Below are positions 36,285 to 45,816 of a stretch of 59,677 nt of DNA, piece by piece. This stretch comes from Anaerovirgula multivorans (GTDB lineage: Bacteria; Bacillota; Clostridia; Peptostreptococcales; Natronincolaceae). Location: contig NZ_FZOJ01000029.1 of the NCBI RefSeq assembly GCF_900188145.1, positions 1-59,677 of the forward strand, read 5' to 3'. Under the pieces are notes generated by a model. It was not told the DNA's origin and did not search any database. It saw only the letters and a list, made by a program, of their open reading frames with translations. The stretch's first letter is position 1; each line of letters begins with the position of its first letter. Position numbers and translations under genes: made by a program.

Positions 36285-39200
36285 TCATTGCATTTCCAAC
36301 ATTTGTTTTAATACAACTACCGCTTCAGCCCTTGTAGCATTGCTTGCCGGATCAAAGCTTCCATCTGTTCTTCCTCCTATTAATCCTGCTTGAACTACTT
36401 CAGCAGTGGCTTTACGAGCCCAAGCTGCGACAGAAGAATGATCCTTAAACTTCAATAACAGAGCTTCTATTTCCTGTTCTTCAACTTCCATATTACCGTT
36501 TTTCAATTGTAAAGCCTTGTACATCATAACGGCCATTTCTTGTCTGGTAATTGTATTTTCTGGTCTAACTGTTCCATCTTCATACCCAGTTAGTAAACCT
36601 GCTGCAGCACCTCTCATCATGTAATCGTAGCCCCAATGAGAACTGCTTAAGTCAACAAAGCTTCTTGAAGTGTCTACTTCATGTAAATCAAGTATCTTCA
36701 CCAGCAGGGTGGCAAATTGTGCCCGGGTAATATTATTATCAGGTGCAAATGTAGTTCTTGTAATACCACTTACATGACCCTTTTCAGCCATATACAATAT
36801 ATGATCTTTTGCCCAATGGTCTTCAATATCCGTAAAACCTGCTATTTGCATTGTATCTTCAGTTAAAAGGAGAGCAAACTTACTAAATGCTACTAATTCA
36901 ACCACCATAGCACCACCGGCAGCATCATATTCTCCACCAACATACTCCCATGTTCCACTATCTTCATTGTAACGATAAACTTTTAGCTTGCCCATTTCAG
37001 CATAGCTCTCATAGCCCTTGAGAACTGTAAGGAATACTTTTACCGGTTCTGGAAGCCTGCCGGCTTTCTGAATATCATTATTGTTAACTAAGTAGAAATT
37101 AATTTCTACAATTTGCCCTACCAGATTTTCAGTGCTTGGTCCGGAGGCAATTGACGCTTCAATAATCAAGGCTTCATATTCTTTTGACATTTCCAATACT
37201 TCTGCTGGCAGGATGAAAACAGCATTAGCCAGTGTAATTTTTAGAGGTTTATTCGCATTTAAAATAGTCTTCAATTGTTCTGCCGAGAAAGCAATTTTTT
37301 GGTACTCAGCTGCATCAAGGCTTACAGTGGAACCCCCTTGAGCAATGGCATCCTTTATTTTTTCATCCTGCATTTTTTCAGCATCTTTATTCTTTGACGC
37401 TTCTACTTTTTCTTGGTTGCCGCTACTGCCCCCACTACCGCCACTACCACCGCTGCCGCCAGATGAAGAATCGGCTGTCATGGTAAATATTCCTTGATCT
37501 TTTCCACTGAATAAAGGACCTTTAGGACCTGAAGCCATAGCCATCTCAACTCTGTAAGTACCATTAGCAACTTTTCCAATATTTTCATTAAAGCCTGTGA
37601 AATATTCTTCCTTGCTTTCACTAAATATCTTTGTTTCTTGACCATTATTAGCAACCCTATAAACCCTCAGTAAAGGAGATCTTTCCTCATAGGCAGAAGT
37701 ATTGCCATGGGGATGGTCTATTTCATAACGTGGTACAATTCCCCTGCCTTCCAGATATCTCAAAGCAGCAGGGAGCACATATTCTTCCTCATCAATTTCA
37801 TAGGTGCTAAACACTGCAGTATTATTTACATGGGCATCCACCAGCTTATTCCCATATCCATCAGTAATCCAGGATTTACCTGAAATATTTTTATTATTTC
37901 TATAAGCTTTTTTGTCTAAGACTACATTAGCATTAAAGTTGCCACCCACCTGCCAATCATGGGAACTTCCTTTTGTAAATGCCAGCTGTTCATATCCGTC
38001 AATTTGCAGGAAGTAATTCCATTCATGCACATGAACCTCAGGATCACCAAGGACTAGATCCAAAAATAATTCATATTCCACATCTGCCGGCACATAGAAT
38101 ATATCCCCTGCCCCTGAATCTTCATAGAAAAAGTCATTATACTTGCTGAATAGATATAAAGCTGCATTTCTTAAGTCCTTATAGCCCTCATGATCAACCT
38201 TTAAATTAATTCTGGCACTGTTACTGCCATCTAATTCTATATCCTGATGCTGACCATTTCCTATAACATCAACATCTTTTGCGAGAATATAGTAGTTGCT
38301 GACCACACCATTATCCGGCAATAATTTATAGCGGCTGGTAAAATGATATTTACCGGGTTCAAGATAAAAGTTTGATCTTGCATAACTGTCATCCCAAAAA
38401 TTAAAATTATAAGTCTGGCCATCTATCTCTACAGGATAAATCATACTTCTTGACTGCTTCTGAAATGTACTTATCTCATTTCCTGAAATATCAATGGGTT
38501 TCAAGGATACACTTTTTATGTCAGCAGCAACACGAATTTCTGCTACCTCATTTAGATTGGTAAAAGGTCTGAAAACATAAGCAAAATCCCCTCCGGGTAC
38601 TGCATGCTTAAGCACGATCATATTTCCATTTTTTTTCTTTGAAAATGGAAGGCTTGACCCCATGGAATATCTGCCAAAGCTCTCAGCATGATTGCTGGCC
38701 CATCTGCCGTCTAAATTTTTCCAATATCCTGTTTCTCCATCTTCTACAAAGCTATAGAGCCAAACATAAGCCCTTACCTTATCTCCATTATGGTCATAAA
38801 TTTGTACATAATGGGAAGTATCTACAACCTCTGCCTGCATTTCATCTTTTAATTCCTTAGATAAAGGAGTGGATTGTAAAGTTAACTCAACATTATAGCT
38901 ACCAGGAACAGCAAGAGAATTACCTACCCACCAAAAACCATCCCAGAAAAATCTTTGGAAGGTATTATTATAAAGGGATACTCCGTCCGATTTACGGGTT
39001 ACTTTATATCTTGGAAAGATATTTGCACTGGTTGAAAGGACTTGCCAGCTATTGTCTTTCAAATTATAAGTAATGGTTTGTTTATCATCCTCTTCAACAG
39101 TTTGAAACTTTTTCTGAACCAAAACACTGTCAATACTGTCAGTCATGGATCTTTTTTGAATTTTTACAAGATTGTTGTCATAGTTATCAGCAAAACTGTG

Positions 39201-41804
39201 TCTTGTGTAGAAAAATCCCATATCCCTTGGTACAGTATATTTATCCTCTGGATTATATGATGTCCCTGCCTTTTCAGCTAGAGAATGGTTCATGTCTATA
39301 TCAGGTGCAAATTCCTTTAAGGTAATATTGCCCCCCACAGCTAACTGGGTTACTGCTCCTTTTGCAACAGAAATATAGTCATCTTTTTTAAATTCATATA
39401 ACCATATTTCATTTCCGGATGAAATCTCCAGATCAGCCATAAGCTTATACTCACCTGCTGAGACCAGAAGCCTGTCACCCACCAGCGTATTATTGATTCC
39501 CATGGCTTCATTTGTAGCATCATTATATAAATAGATCACAGTATTTTCAACATTTGTAGTGTCAGGAGCCGTTAAAATCACTTCTCCTGCATTTCTTCCA
39601 TCAAAAATCATTTGAGATGTACTTGCAGTTACTTCTTCAGAAAACTTGTTTAAAAAATATGTTTCCTGTCCAAGCTCACTAAAGGCATACAAATTGTATC
39701 TTCCCGGATCCATATAAATTGTAGGTGCAGTATCCTGCCCCTCATTTAAAGTTGTAGTTGTCCCTAAAACAACATGATTACTGTCCAGGGGAGTTGCATA
39801 ATATTTTACCTTTGAAATTTCTCCTCCAGCCTTATCAATGGTTTTGAATTTAACAGGCACAGTATTGTCTCCCCTGATTTCAAATGCTCCTGGACTTTCC
39901 AGCAAGCGGTTATACATAAAAAGGGTATTCCCTTCAGGAGCACCTATAAAGTCAAAGCTTCCTTGAATTAACACGGAATACTCTTTTAAATCTTCAGCAA
40001 TAGTTCCAGGTAACCTCACAATCCCTGAACTATTTGTTATTCCAGACCAAATTAACTGATAGTCATATTGATCATCCACTTGATGTTTTTCATAAATGAG
40101 TACATCTGCACCAGCAGCTTTATTGCCATCGGGATCAAAAACTTCCAGCATCAACCCGGAAACAGGTTCATTACGGACTGTTACAGTAATTTCATCCTCT
40201 CCCAGAACATGATTACCTGCATAGGCCACTGCCATCAATTTGTAACTGCCATCCTTTACCTTTGATGCATCCCAGTTTGCTGAGACTACTTCCTGTCCAT
40301 TTAAATTTATTGTAGCAATTTCATTGTTTGAGGAGATTTTATCCAAATATAGTGTTACTTTTGTTACATTTGAATCAGTCACCCTCATCATTATTTTTGT
40401 GTCTCCATAAACACTGCTGTTTTTATATGGCTCTATTATCCTTAACACAGGCAGATCAAGTGTACCCGTTAAAGCTCCATGAATGTCAAGTCTTCCATAA
40501 CCTGTATCCTTGTCCCATCCATAAGTTTTTAGGTCATGCGCTGTTGCAGTAAGGATTTCATGTAATACCGCACCAGTTGCATCAGGATTTATGAGTTTAT
40601 ACAAAGCCGCTGCCCCTGCTGCATGGGGAGCTGAAAAGGAGGTTCCATTTGAATACCTATAATATCCATTTTCATTATCTCCCATATCTGCCCTGATATA
40701 AATTGAGGTTGAGAGAATTCCTTCACCAGGAGCCACCAAATCCAATGCATTCCCCCAGTTAGAAAAGGTTGACACTGTGTCTTGATCATTCTTAATAGAT
40801 CCAACAGTTAACACACCTGGTAGGGCAGCTGGATAATAGTTATCCACATTAGCGCCTGAATTACCTGCAGCAGCTACTACCAATACTCCATTTTCCTGAG
40901 CATAGGCAACAGCATCATCTACAACTTTACTATACCCTCCCCCTAAACTTAGATTGATAATATCAGCTCCATTGTCAGTAGCATATCTGATTGCAGCGGC
41001 AATATCAAAACTACTTCCAGTTCCAGCATCATTCATTGTCTTGAGGGGTAAAATTTTCACATCTCCAGGTCCTGCAATGCCTGCTATTCCAATGCCATTA
41101 TTATATATTGCAGCTATTATGCCGGAAACCTGTGTACCATGCCCATGATCATCCATTCCACCTGTATCTCCATAGTTACTGCCATTAGACCTCTTCTCTA
41201 ACATTGTTAGACCAGGTAAAATTCTTCCATCCAGATCAGGGTGATTTGGCTCTACACCAGTATCTATAACAGCTACAATTACTGAACCCTTAGGATTTTC
41301 ATCCTCTAATATCTGCCACGCATCTTGCGCTCTTATATGACTCAATCCCCACTGTACATCTATATATGTATCTTTATATACAAACTCGGTAACAGTACTG
41401 TATACAGTCTCAGTAACAGTGCTGTCGTTTGTATACTTATTATTTATATCATTTTCTTGTGGATAGATACTATACCTTAGATTTGGTTCAAAATACTCCA
41501 CTAATGGATCGTTTTCCAATTCTTCTATGACAGTATGAATATCCACCTTATTTCCCACAGTATATAATACTGGACCATTATCCATCTCATCAATGCTGCT
41601 CAGGCCCATTATTCCCATGGAAGGATTTTTATTGTTCTTGTATTTTACGATGAATTCACCCTCGATGATGTCATTGATATCATATTGAGAAAGATAATAC
41701 TGATCATCATCATTAGACTTACCATAAGAAATGTTCGGTGTCACAAGGCTAAATACAAAGAATACCACTAAAAATAGTCCCAAAGTCCTTTTATACTTAT
41801 ACAA
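36285..41804 (-). CDS. Very large S8 subtilisin-like protease with SLH anchor
   Basis: 1839 residues, exported. A signal peptide (about 1-28) and an inhibitor-like propeptide (SIDEMDNGPVLYTVG) precede the subtilisin domain (about 150-440) with D181 (AVIDTGVEPNHPDL), H222 (DDHGHGTQVSG), oxyanion N315 (AAAGNSG) and S389 (NGTSFSAPHAAG). A long beta-rich middle with repeated carboxypeptidase-like domains follows, then a GGSGGSGGSGGSSG linker and three SLH domains at the end (FTDIEDHWAKDHI, FVDLSSSHWGYD, FKDHSSVAAWARK), which hold it to the cell wall. The promoter contains a Fur-type site. Substrate unknown. Confidence 0.93.
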   Translation of the reverse strand: MYKYKRTLGLFLVVFFVFSLVTPNISYGKSNDDDQYYLSQYDINDIIEGEFIVKYKNNKNPSMGIMGLSSIDEMDNGPVLYTVGNKVDIHTVIEELENDPLVEYFEPNLRYSIYPQENDINNKYTNDSTVTETVYSTVTEFVYKDTYIDVQWGLSHIRAQDAWQILEDENPKGSVIVAVIDTGVEPNHPDLDGRILPGLTMLEKRSNGSNYGDTGGMDDHGHGTQVSGIIAAIYNNGIGIAGIAGPGDVKILPLKTMNDAGTGSSFDIAAAIRYATDNGADIINLSLGGGYSKVVDDAVAYAQENGVLVVAAAGNSGANVDNYYPAALPGVLTVGSIKNDQDTVSTFSNWGNALDLVAPGEGILSTSIYIRADMGDNENGYYRYSNGTSFSAPHAAGAAALYKLINPDATGAVLHEILTATAHDLKTYGWDKDTGYGRLDIHGALTGTLDLPVLRIIEPYKNSSVYGDTKIMMRVTDSNVTKVTLYLDKISSNNEIATINLNGQEVVSANWDASKVKDGSYKLMAVAYAGNHVLGEDEITVTVRNEPVSGLMLEVFDPDGNKAAGADVLIYEKHQVDDQYDYQLIWSGITNSSGIVRLPGTIAEDLKEYSVLIQGSFDFIGAPEGNTLFMYNRLLESPGAFEIRGDNTVPVKFKTIDKAGGEISKVKYYATPLDSNHVVLGTTTTLNEGQDTAPTIYMDPGRYNLYAFSELGQETYFLNKFSEEVTASTSQMIFDGRNAGEVILTAPDTTNVENTVIYLYNDATNEAMGINNTLVGDRLLVSAGEYKLMADLEISSGNEIWLYEFKKDDYISVAKGAVTQLAVGGNITLKEFAPDIDMNHSLAEKAGTSYNPEDKYTVPRDMGFFYTRHSFADNYDNNLVKIQKRSMTDSIDSVLVQKKFQTVEEDDKQTITYNLKDNSWQVLSTSANIFPRYKVTRKSDGVSLYNNTFQRFFWDGFWWVGNSLAVPGSYNVELTLQSTPLSKELKDEMQAEVVDTSHYVQIYDHNGDKVRAYVWLYSFVEDGETGYWKNLDGRWASNHAESFGRYSMGSSLPFSKKKNGNMIVLKHAVPGGDFAYVFRPFTNLNEVAEIRVAADIKSVSLKPIDISGNEISTFQKQSRSMIYPVEIDGQTYNFNFWDDSYARSNFYLEPGKYHFTSRYKLLPDNGVVSNYYILAKDVDVIGNGQHQDIELDGSNSARINLKVDHEGYKDLRNAALYLFSKYNDFFYEDSGAGDIFYVPADVEYELFLDLVLGDPEVHVHEWNYFLQIDGYEQLAFTKGSSHDWQVGGNFNANVVLDKKAYRNNKNISGKSWITDGYGNKLVDAHVNNTAVFSTYEIDEEEYVLPAALRYLEGRGIVPRYEIDHPHGNTSAYEERSPLLRVYRVANNGQETKIFSESKEEYFTGFNENIGKVANGTYRVEMAMASGPKGPLFSGKDQGIFTMTADSSSGGSGGSGGSGGSSGNQEKVEASKNKDAEKMQDEKIKDAIAQGGSTVSLDAAEYQKIAFSAEQLKTILNANKPLKITLANAVFILPAEVLEMSKEYEALIIEASIASGPSTENLVGQIVEINFYLVNNNDIQKAGRLPEPVKVFLTVLKGYESYAEMGKLKVYRYNEDSGTWEYVGGEYDAAGGAMVVELVAFSKFALLLTEDTMQIAGFTDIEDHWAKDHILYMAEKGHVSGITRTTFAPDNNITRAQFATLLVKILDLHEVDTSRSFVDLSSSHWGYDYMMRGAAAGLLTGYEDGTVRPENTITRQEMAVMMYKALQLKNGNMEVEEQEIEALLLKFKDHSSVAAWARKATAEVVQAGLIGGRTDGSFDPASNATRAEAVVVLKQMLEMQ

Positions 41805-42082
41805 TTTTAATTCCTCCTTTTTAATGAAATATCTCCACTCACACTACCTTGTTTCAAGTCATTTTAAGTAATTCTCACCCCTCTTTGTTTAAAATTTATC
41901 AATATTCGGCAAAGCTAAATCTCTTGATTTTGTCTAATGTATAGTAATATGAGTGATGTCTTATGATTCTCTAAAACTACAAATCACTTAATGAAAAAGT
42001 TGAATAAAATTAGTAGGAAATTCCAAGAAAGCAAAAGAAAGCAATAGAGAACTGTAAAAATTACTGGCTAGTTGGTTTTTGT

Positions 42083-42111
42083 TATCTATTGATAATGATT
42101 ATAATTATCAA
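42083..42111 (-). promoter_or_regulatory. Promoter of the protease gene containing a Fur-type site
   Basis: On the minus strand TTGATA (plus positions 42106-42111) and TAGATA (42083-42088) are 17 bp apart. The spacer is nearly all covered by a 19-bp site, GATAATGATTATAATTATC at 42091-42109, which differs from the classic Fur box by one base on the reverse strand. The leader to the ATG at 41804 would be about 270 nt; the rest of that stretch (41805-42082) shows no gene. Confidence 0.6.
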
Positions 42112-42183
42112 TTCAATTGTATATTATCACCAGAGTTTCTACTTGTCAACATAATAAATATAATTTTCCTCAATCGAAGTGAC

Positions 42184-42234
42184 TATTCGAGACTAGGGGA
42201 CAGTATTCGAGACTAGGGGACAGGGACTTGTCTG
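42184..42234. repeat. REP sequence with a tandem 20-bp duplication
   Basis: A 20-bp unit (TATTCGAGACTAGGGGACAG) occurs twice in tandem at 42184-42203 and 42204-42223. The second copy runs into GGACTTGTCTG, completing the same REP as at 36037 and 49231. It sits at the point where the permease relic breaks off. Confidence 0.75.
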
Positions 42235-42439
42235 ACATCAAACTCACAAAGCTTACCGCAAAATAATTTGTTCGTTGTGTGAAAGTAAATGGATTGTTGT
42301 TAAGTACCCAATCTTGTACAAAGCTCTGTCCCCCCTGCAAGCCAAATAGATATGCTGTCATCAGTAAATTTATAATCTGTACAGTTAACCAAAGTCCTAC
42401 AGTCAATAAAAATGCTGCCATTATTTTTGCATAAATCAA
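42235..42439 (-). pseudogene. Truncated ABC-2-type permease fragment
   Basis: The minus-strand frame encodes about 65 residues with two features of an ABC-2 transporter permease: a long hydrophobic segment (AAFLLTVGLWLTVQIINLLM) and LFGLQGGQSFVQDWVLNN with PFTFTQRTNYFAVSFVS. It is cut off at the 3' end by the REP at 42184-42234 and has no convincing N-terminal cytoplasmic part, so most of the gene is missing. It lies just downstream of tetR, behind a palindrome matching the one before tetR. Confidence 0.65.
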
Positions 42440-42485
42440 TCTACCTCACTACATTCCCTCACCTTTCCCTCATAATATTCTCCGA

Positions 42486-42517
42486 AATGAATGAATGTTT
42501 TAATTGATTCATTCATT
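42486..42517. promoter_or_regulatory. Probable TetR operator before the permease relic
   Basis: AATGAATGAAT (42486-42496) and ATTCATTCATT (42507-42517) are perfect 11-bp inverted arms with a 10-nt spacer. The half-site TGAATGAAT is the same as in the palindrome upstream of tetR (43159-43186). It lies between tetR and the permease fragment. Confidence 0.6.
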
Positions 42518-42544
42518 TTAGGGTAAAAAAATGACTGCCTGGGT

Positions 42545-43138
42545 TTATTCTTTTTTACGACAGTCAGTTAAACCTTTCATTATGAACTCCGTCAAGTAAT
42601 GTATAACCTGTGGGAAGTGGTGAATCCCAATATCTCTCTTATGAATGTCGACATAATGCACAGAGTTACATATGGCTAATATAAGCTCATCATCCAGGTC
42701 ACCTCTTATCTTCCCTTCAGCTTTCCATTTTTTGATCAATTCTGCTGTACTGCTTTGGAAGAATTCATTAATGCTCTCTATGCCGCCTTGTTCATAAAAA
42801 CACTGCTCCAGCTTACTAACAATATCCTTGTTATTCCATTCCTTCAGGATCGGATTTGCATTCATTGCAGTAATGTTCTGTGTCACTACTTTTGTAACCA
42901 ACATTACGGGATCATCATCATTCAGGTTAAAAGATTCCGCCATACTCTTTTTTTGTTTCTCGTTTTCTTTCATGAAAATCTCTAAGAAAAGCTGCTCTTT
43001 TGAGGAGTAATAATTATAAAAAGTACCTACCCCTATTCCAGCCATCTTTGCTATGTCTGCAACATTAATGTCTTTGTATCCTTTGGCGTAGAACAACTCC
43101 TTCGCACTATTAAAAATATCTTCTTTTTTATCTATCAA
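42545..43138 (-). CDS. TetR/AcrR-family regulator
   Basis: 197 residues. N-terminal HTH: KKEDIFNSAKELFYAKGYKD, INVADIAKMAGIGVGTFYNY, YSSKEQLFLEIF; the remaining helices form the ligand and dimer domain (TAELIKKWKAEGKIRGDLDD). The start is TTG at 43138, because GGAGGGAG stands just before it; longer readings to 43183 would run into the operator. Matching palindromes lie upstream of its own gene and between it and the permease fragment, so it is probably a self-controlled repressor of a lost efflux system. The inducer is unknown. Confidence 0.88.
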   Translation of the reverse strand: MIDKKEDIFNSAKELFYAKGYKDINVADIAKMAGIGVGTFYNYYSSKEQLFLEIFMKENEKQKKSMAESFNLNDDDPVMLVTKVVTQNITAMNANPILKEWNNKDIVSKLEQCFYEQGGIESINEFFQSSTAELIKKWKAEGKIRGDLDDELILAICNSVHYVDIHKRDIGIHHFPQVIHYLTEFIMKGLTDCRKKE

Positions 43139-43158
43139 GTTAACTCCCTCCATTATGC

Positions 43159-43186
43159 TGAATGAATATTTATATATATTCATTCA
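43159..43186. promoter_or_regulatory. Probable TetR autoregulatory operator
   Basis: TGAATGAATA and TATTCATTCA form perfect 10-bp inverted arms around TTTATATA, about 20 bp upstream of the tetR start. It shares its half-site with the palindrome at 42486-42517. Confidence 0.65.
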
Positions 43187-43350
43187 TATCATAACATTAT
43201 TATATTTTAACGTCAATACTAATTACCAAAATCCTTTTCATATGTTATAATAGATTCTTGGTTTTCACGCCATTTTCATCACCTGGTTAATTGCAGCATT
43301 AATAAAGAAATATTTCAAGCCTGACCCCATTTTCCCTGCCCCATTCTCCC

Positions 43351-44454
43351 CTAATTGACCCGTTTAAATATCCATTTTTTTATACAAAAAGTAAGAAGCA
43401 GTATAACAGGCAGAATCAATCCATACGTAATAATATAAGGCGGCCAAACAAGATTAACCCAATTGGCTTGATATATTGCATCCGGAAAAACAATTTCTGA
43501 CATTACTAAAATAATCAACCCTAATGGTACAACTATTTTTTTATGCTCTTTCAACCCAATCAATTCTGAAAGTCCTGTCACACCTGAATAAAAAAATAAT
43601 ATGCCGATCATAAATTGTGTAACAATCCATATAGCAACAATAAGAAATTCAAGCCTTGTAAATACAACGCCAACATTGATTTCTGTGGCAAGCAAATATG
43701 TCGGATACTGTGCCTTGGCAGTTATAATACTTCCTAAAACCAGTATTGACATAAAGGTCGTAATAAAAATTATAAGGTTAGCCCATAAATAGCCTTTGAA
43801 AAGTGATTTTTTAGCTTTTTGCATATTACTAAGATGAATCGGATATATCATCATCAAAGTAATTAATGGAAGTGTTAAAAAACATGAGAAAAATACCGAA
43901 CTCTTCAAGATTGGCATGATACCGTTCTCAAATACAGGCTGCAAATTCTCTATTTTTGCATTTGGTGAAACAAGAATCATCGCTAAAAAAAATATGATTG
44001 AAGCAAAATATATGAACAACTCGGAAGCACGTGCAATTGTTTCTATTCCGTATATTATAGCTATCACAAGCGCTGTCACAAACAATAAGTTTATAGCATA
44101 TATCGGTGTTTCGGGCATAGCTTGTGTTGTAATAAAATTACCAATATACCATGGAATATGATAGGCGATTTGTAAACATAAAAATACAAAACTAGCTGCA
44201 GCAATGAAGCCAATCCATTTGCCAAATATTTCTTTTATGATCCCAACAAATGTCTTGTCAGGATACTGGCTCCCTAAAAACCAGTATATCCATATTACCG
44301 GCATGCCAAATACAGGAGTGAGCAATGCTGCAATCCATGCGTCTTGCTTTGCTATGCTTGCTACTGTGGCAGAGATAACAATAACCGAACCACCAATTGA
44401 ACCATTAGCGGTTAATGACAACAGTTGATGATTTGTTATTTTTGTTTTCTGCAT
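43351..44454 (-). CDS. gerAB: Spore germination receptor B subunit (GerAB-type), copy 2
   Basis: A 367-residue, roughly ten-helix integral membrane protein of the GerAB/ProY amino-acid-permease-like family that binds the germinant. Opening KITNHQLLSLTANGSIGGSV and the helices IWIYWFLGSQYPDKTFVGII, PETPIYAINLLFVTALVIAI, GYLWANLIIFITTFMSILVL and TRLEFLIVAIWIVTQFMIGI fit. It is the last gene of the ger operon and a close paralogue of the preceding gerAB. The ATG at 44454, ten bases after GGAG, is preferred over TTG at 44463. It acts in the inner spore membrane. Confidence 0.9.
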   Translation of the reverse strand: MQKTKITNHQLLSLTANGSIGGSVIVISATVASIAKQDAWIAALLTPVFGMPVIWIYWFLGSQYPDKTFVGIIKEIFGKWIGFIAAASFVFLCLQIAYHIPWYIGNFITTQAMPETPIYAINLLFVTALVIAIIYGIETIARASELFIYFASIIFFLAMILVSPNAKIENLQPVFENGIMPILKSSVFFSCFLTLPLITLMMIYPIHLSNMQKAKKSLFKGYLWANLIIFITTFMSILVLGSIITAKAQYPTYLLATEINVGVVFTRLEFLIVAIWIVTQFMIGILFFYSGVTGLSELIGLKEHKKIVVPLGLIILVMSEIVFPDAIYQANWVNLVWPPYIITYGLILPVILLLTFCIKKWIFKRVN

Positions 44455-44478
44455 ATTATTCAATCTCCATATATATTT

Positions 44479-45567
44479 TTAATTTCTACTCCTTACAAAA
44501 GAAGTAATCATCATTGCTATAGGCAATATAAAGGCGAAAGTTACAATAACAGGGGGAAAAACAAGAGTATCCCAATCTGCTTGATAAATAACATTTGGAT
44601 AGGCAAAGGTTGACATTACCAGCATAATAAGCCCGAGAGGCAAAATAACTCTTTTATTGTCTTTCAGATTTAAAAGCTGTGCAAGGCCTATAGCACCTGC
44701 ATAAAAGTACAGTATCACTCTTGTTAGCACTGTTAAAAGCCATACAGCCGCAACGATAAACTCCAGTCTTGTCAATATATTTCCTATATTTATTTCTGTA
44801 GCAAGTATATAAACCGGATACTGTAAAGAAGCAGTTATTGTGCTTCCAAGTACTAATATTGAATTAATAATAGAAATAAATACCAGAAAACTGCCCCATA
44901 GATAGCCCATAACAAATGATTTCCTTGCTTTTATCGTATTATCAGCATTTACTGGAAATATCATAAGTAAAATGACAACAGGAAAGATTAAATAGCTGGA
45001 CAAAAGGATCGAAGCTTTAAAAACAGGACTAATTCCTCCTTCAAATACAGGCAGCAGGTTTTCTATCCTTGCATTTGGTAAAACCAGTAGCATTGCTGTA
45101 ACAAACAAAAATGAAATAAAATATATGAATATGTCATAAGAACGGCACAATGCTTCCAGACCATACAATAATGCTATTGCAGCTACTGCAGCAGGCACTG
45201 CATTTATTACGGAGGCGGGGGTTTCAGGCATAACCTGTAAAGTCATGAAATTACCTATATACCATAATACCTGTGAAGAAAACAATAAACATATAAACAC
45301 AAAACAGGCCGCAATAATGGAGCCAATCCATTTCCCCAATATTCGTTTCATCATTTCAACATAGGTCATACCGGGATAATGACTCCATAAAAAACAAATG
45401 ATCCACATTTCAGCCAGGCCCAAAACCAAGGTAAATAGTGCTGCAACCCATGCATCCTGCTTTGCTATGTCCGCTGCCAAGGCAGAAACAACAAGAATTG
45501 GACTTCCGCTTGTATAACATGCTGTTAGTGCAAATATCTGATGATTTGTAATTTTGATTTTTCCCAT
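44479..45567 (-). CDS. gerAB: Spore germination receptor B subunit (GerAB-type), copy 1
   Basis: A 362-residue multi-pass permease-like germinant-binding subunit. It aligns throughout with the next gene: KITNHQIFALTACYTSGSPI, IAKQDAWVAALFTLVLGLAE, PETPASVINAVPAAVAAIAL, TRLEFIVAAVWLLTVLTRVI and YQADWDTLVFPPVIVTFAFI. Two B subunits in one operon can give receptors of different specificity. It starts 8 bp after the small D-like gene and ends about 25 bp before copy 2. The C-terminus is basic and cytoplasmic. Confidence 0.9.
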   Translation of the reverse strand: MGKIKITNHQIFALTACYTSGSPILVVSALAADIAKQDAWVAALFTLVLGLAEMWIICFLWSHYPGMTYVEMMKRILGKWIGSIIAACFVFICLLFSSQVLWYIGNFMTLQVMPETPASVINAVPAAVAAIALLYGLEALCRSYDIFIYFISFLFVTAMLLVLPNARIENLLPVFEGGISPVFKASILLSSYLIFPVVILLMIFPVNADNTIKARKSFVMGYLWGSFLVFISIINSILVLGSTITASLQYPVYILATEINIGNILTRLEFIVAAVWLLTVLTRVILYFYAGAIGLAQLLNLKDNKRVILPLGLIMLVMSTFAYPNVIYQADWDTLVFPPVIVTFAFILPIAMMITSFVRSRN

Positions 45568-45575
45568 ATTTCCAC

Positions 45576-45815
45576 CTACTTCAACAGCTTTTTCATGACA
45601 TCAGCAACCGGAGAATATACCCATGCCATAAAATCTGCAGGGGTTGGAATCTCCACATCAAGACTTCTAAGTAATGCAAGTACTGTACCTAGCCCAAGTA
45701 ATACGGAGAATGTCCATAATTCTCTATAGAGTCTGCCTTTCAGCATTTTGGGTATTTCAATAATACATAATATAGCGCTGAAGGTCAATACCGCCAAAAT
45801 AGATACAATCGCCAT
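45576..45815 (-). CDS. Small two-helix membrane protein of the ger operon (D-subunit-like)
   Basis: 79 residues with an N-terminal helix (AIVSILAVLTFSAILCIIEI), a short basic loop, a second helix (ELWTFSVLLGLGTVLALLRS) and a short C-terminal amphipathic tail. Small two-helix D subunits lie in ger operons of Bacillus and modulate the rate of germination; this gene has the same size, layout and place. AAGGAG stands ten bases before the ATG. It sits one base from the gerAC end and 8 bp before the first gerAB. Identification rests on context and topology, not on a sequence motif. Confidence 0.75.
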   Translation of the reverse strand: MAIVSILAVLTFSAILCIIEIPKMLKGRLYRELWTFSVLLGLGTVLALLRSLDVEIPTPADFMAWVYSPVADVMKKLLK

Positions 45816-45816
45816 C

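Noticed and set aside
43311..43342. Sequence resembling a second REP type (AAGCCTGACCCCATTTTCC)
   Set aside because: Only one copy here, with a weak partner near 1823; too little to call a repeat family.
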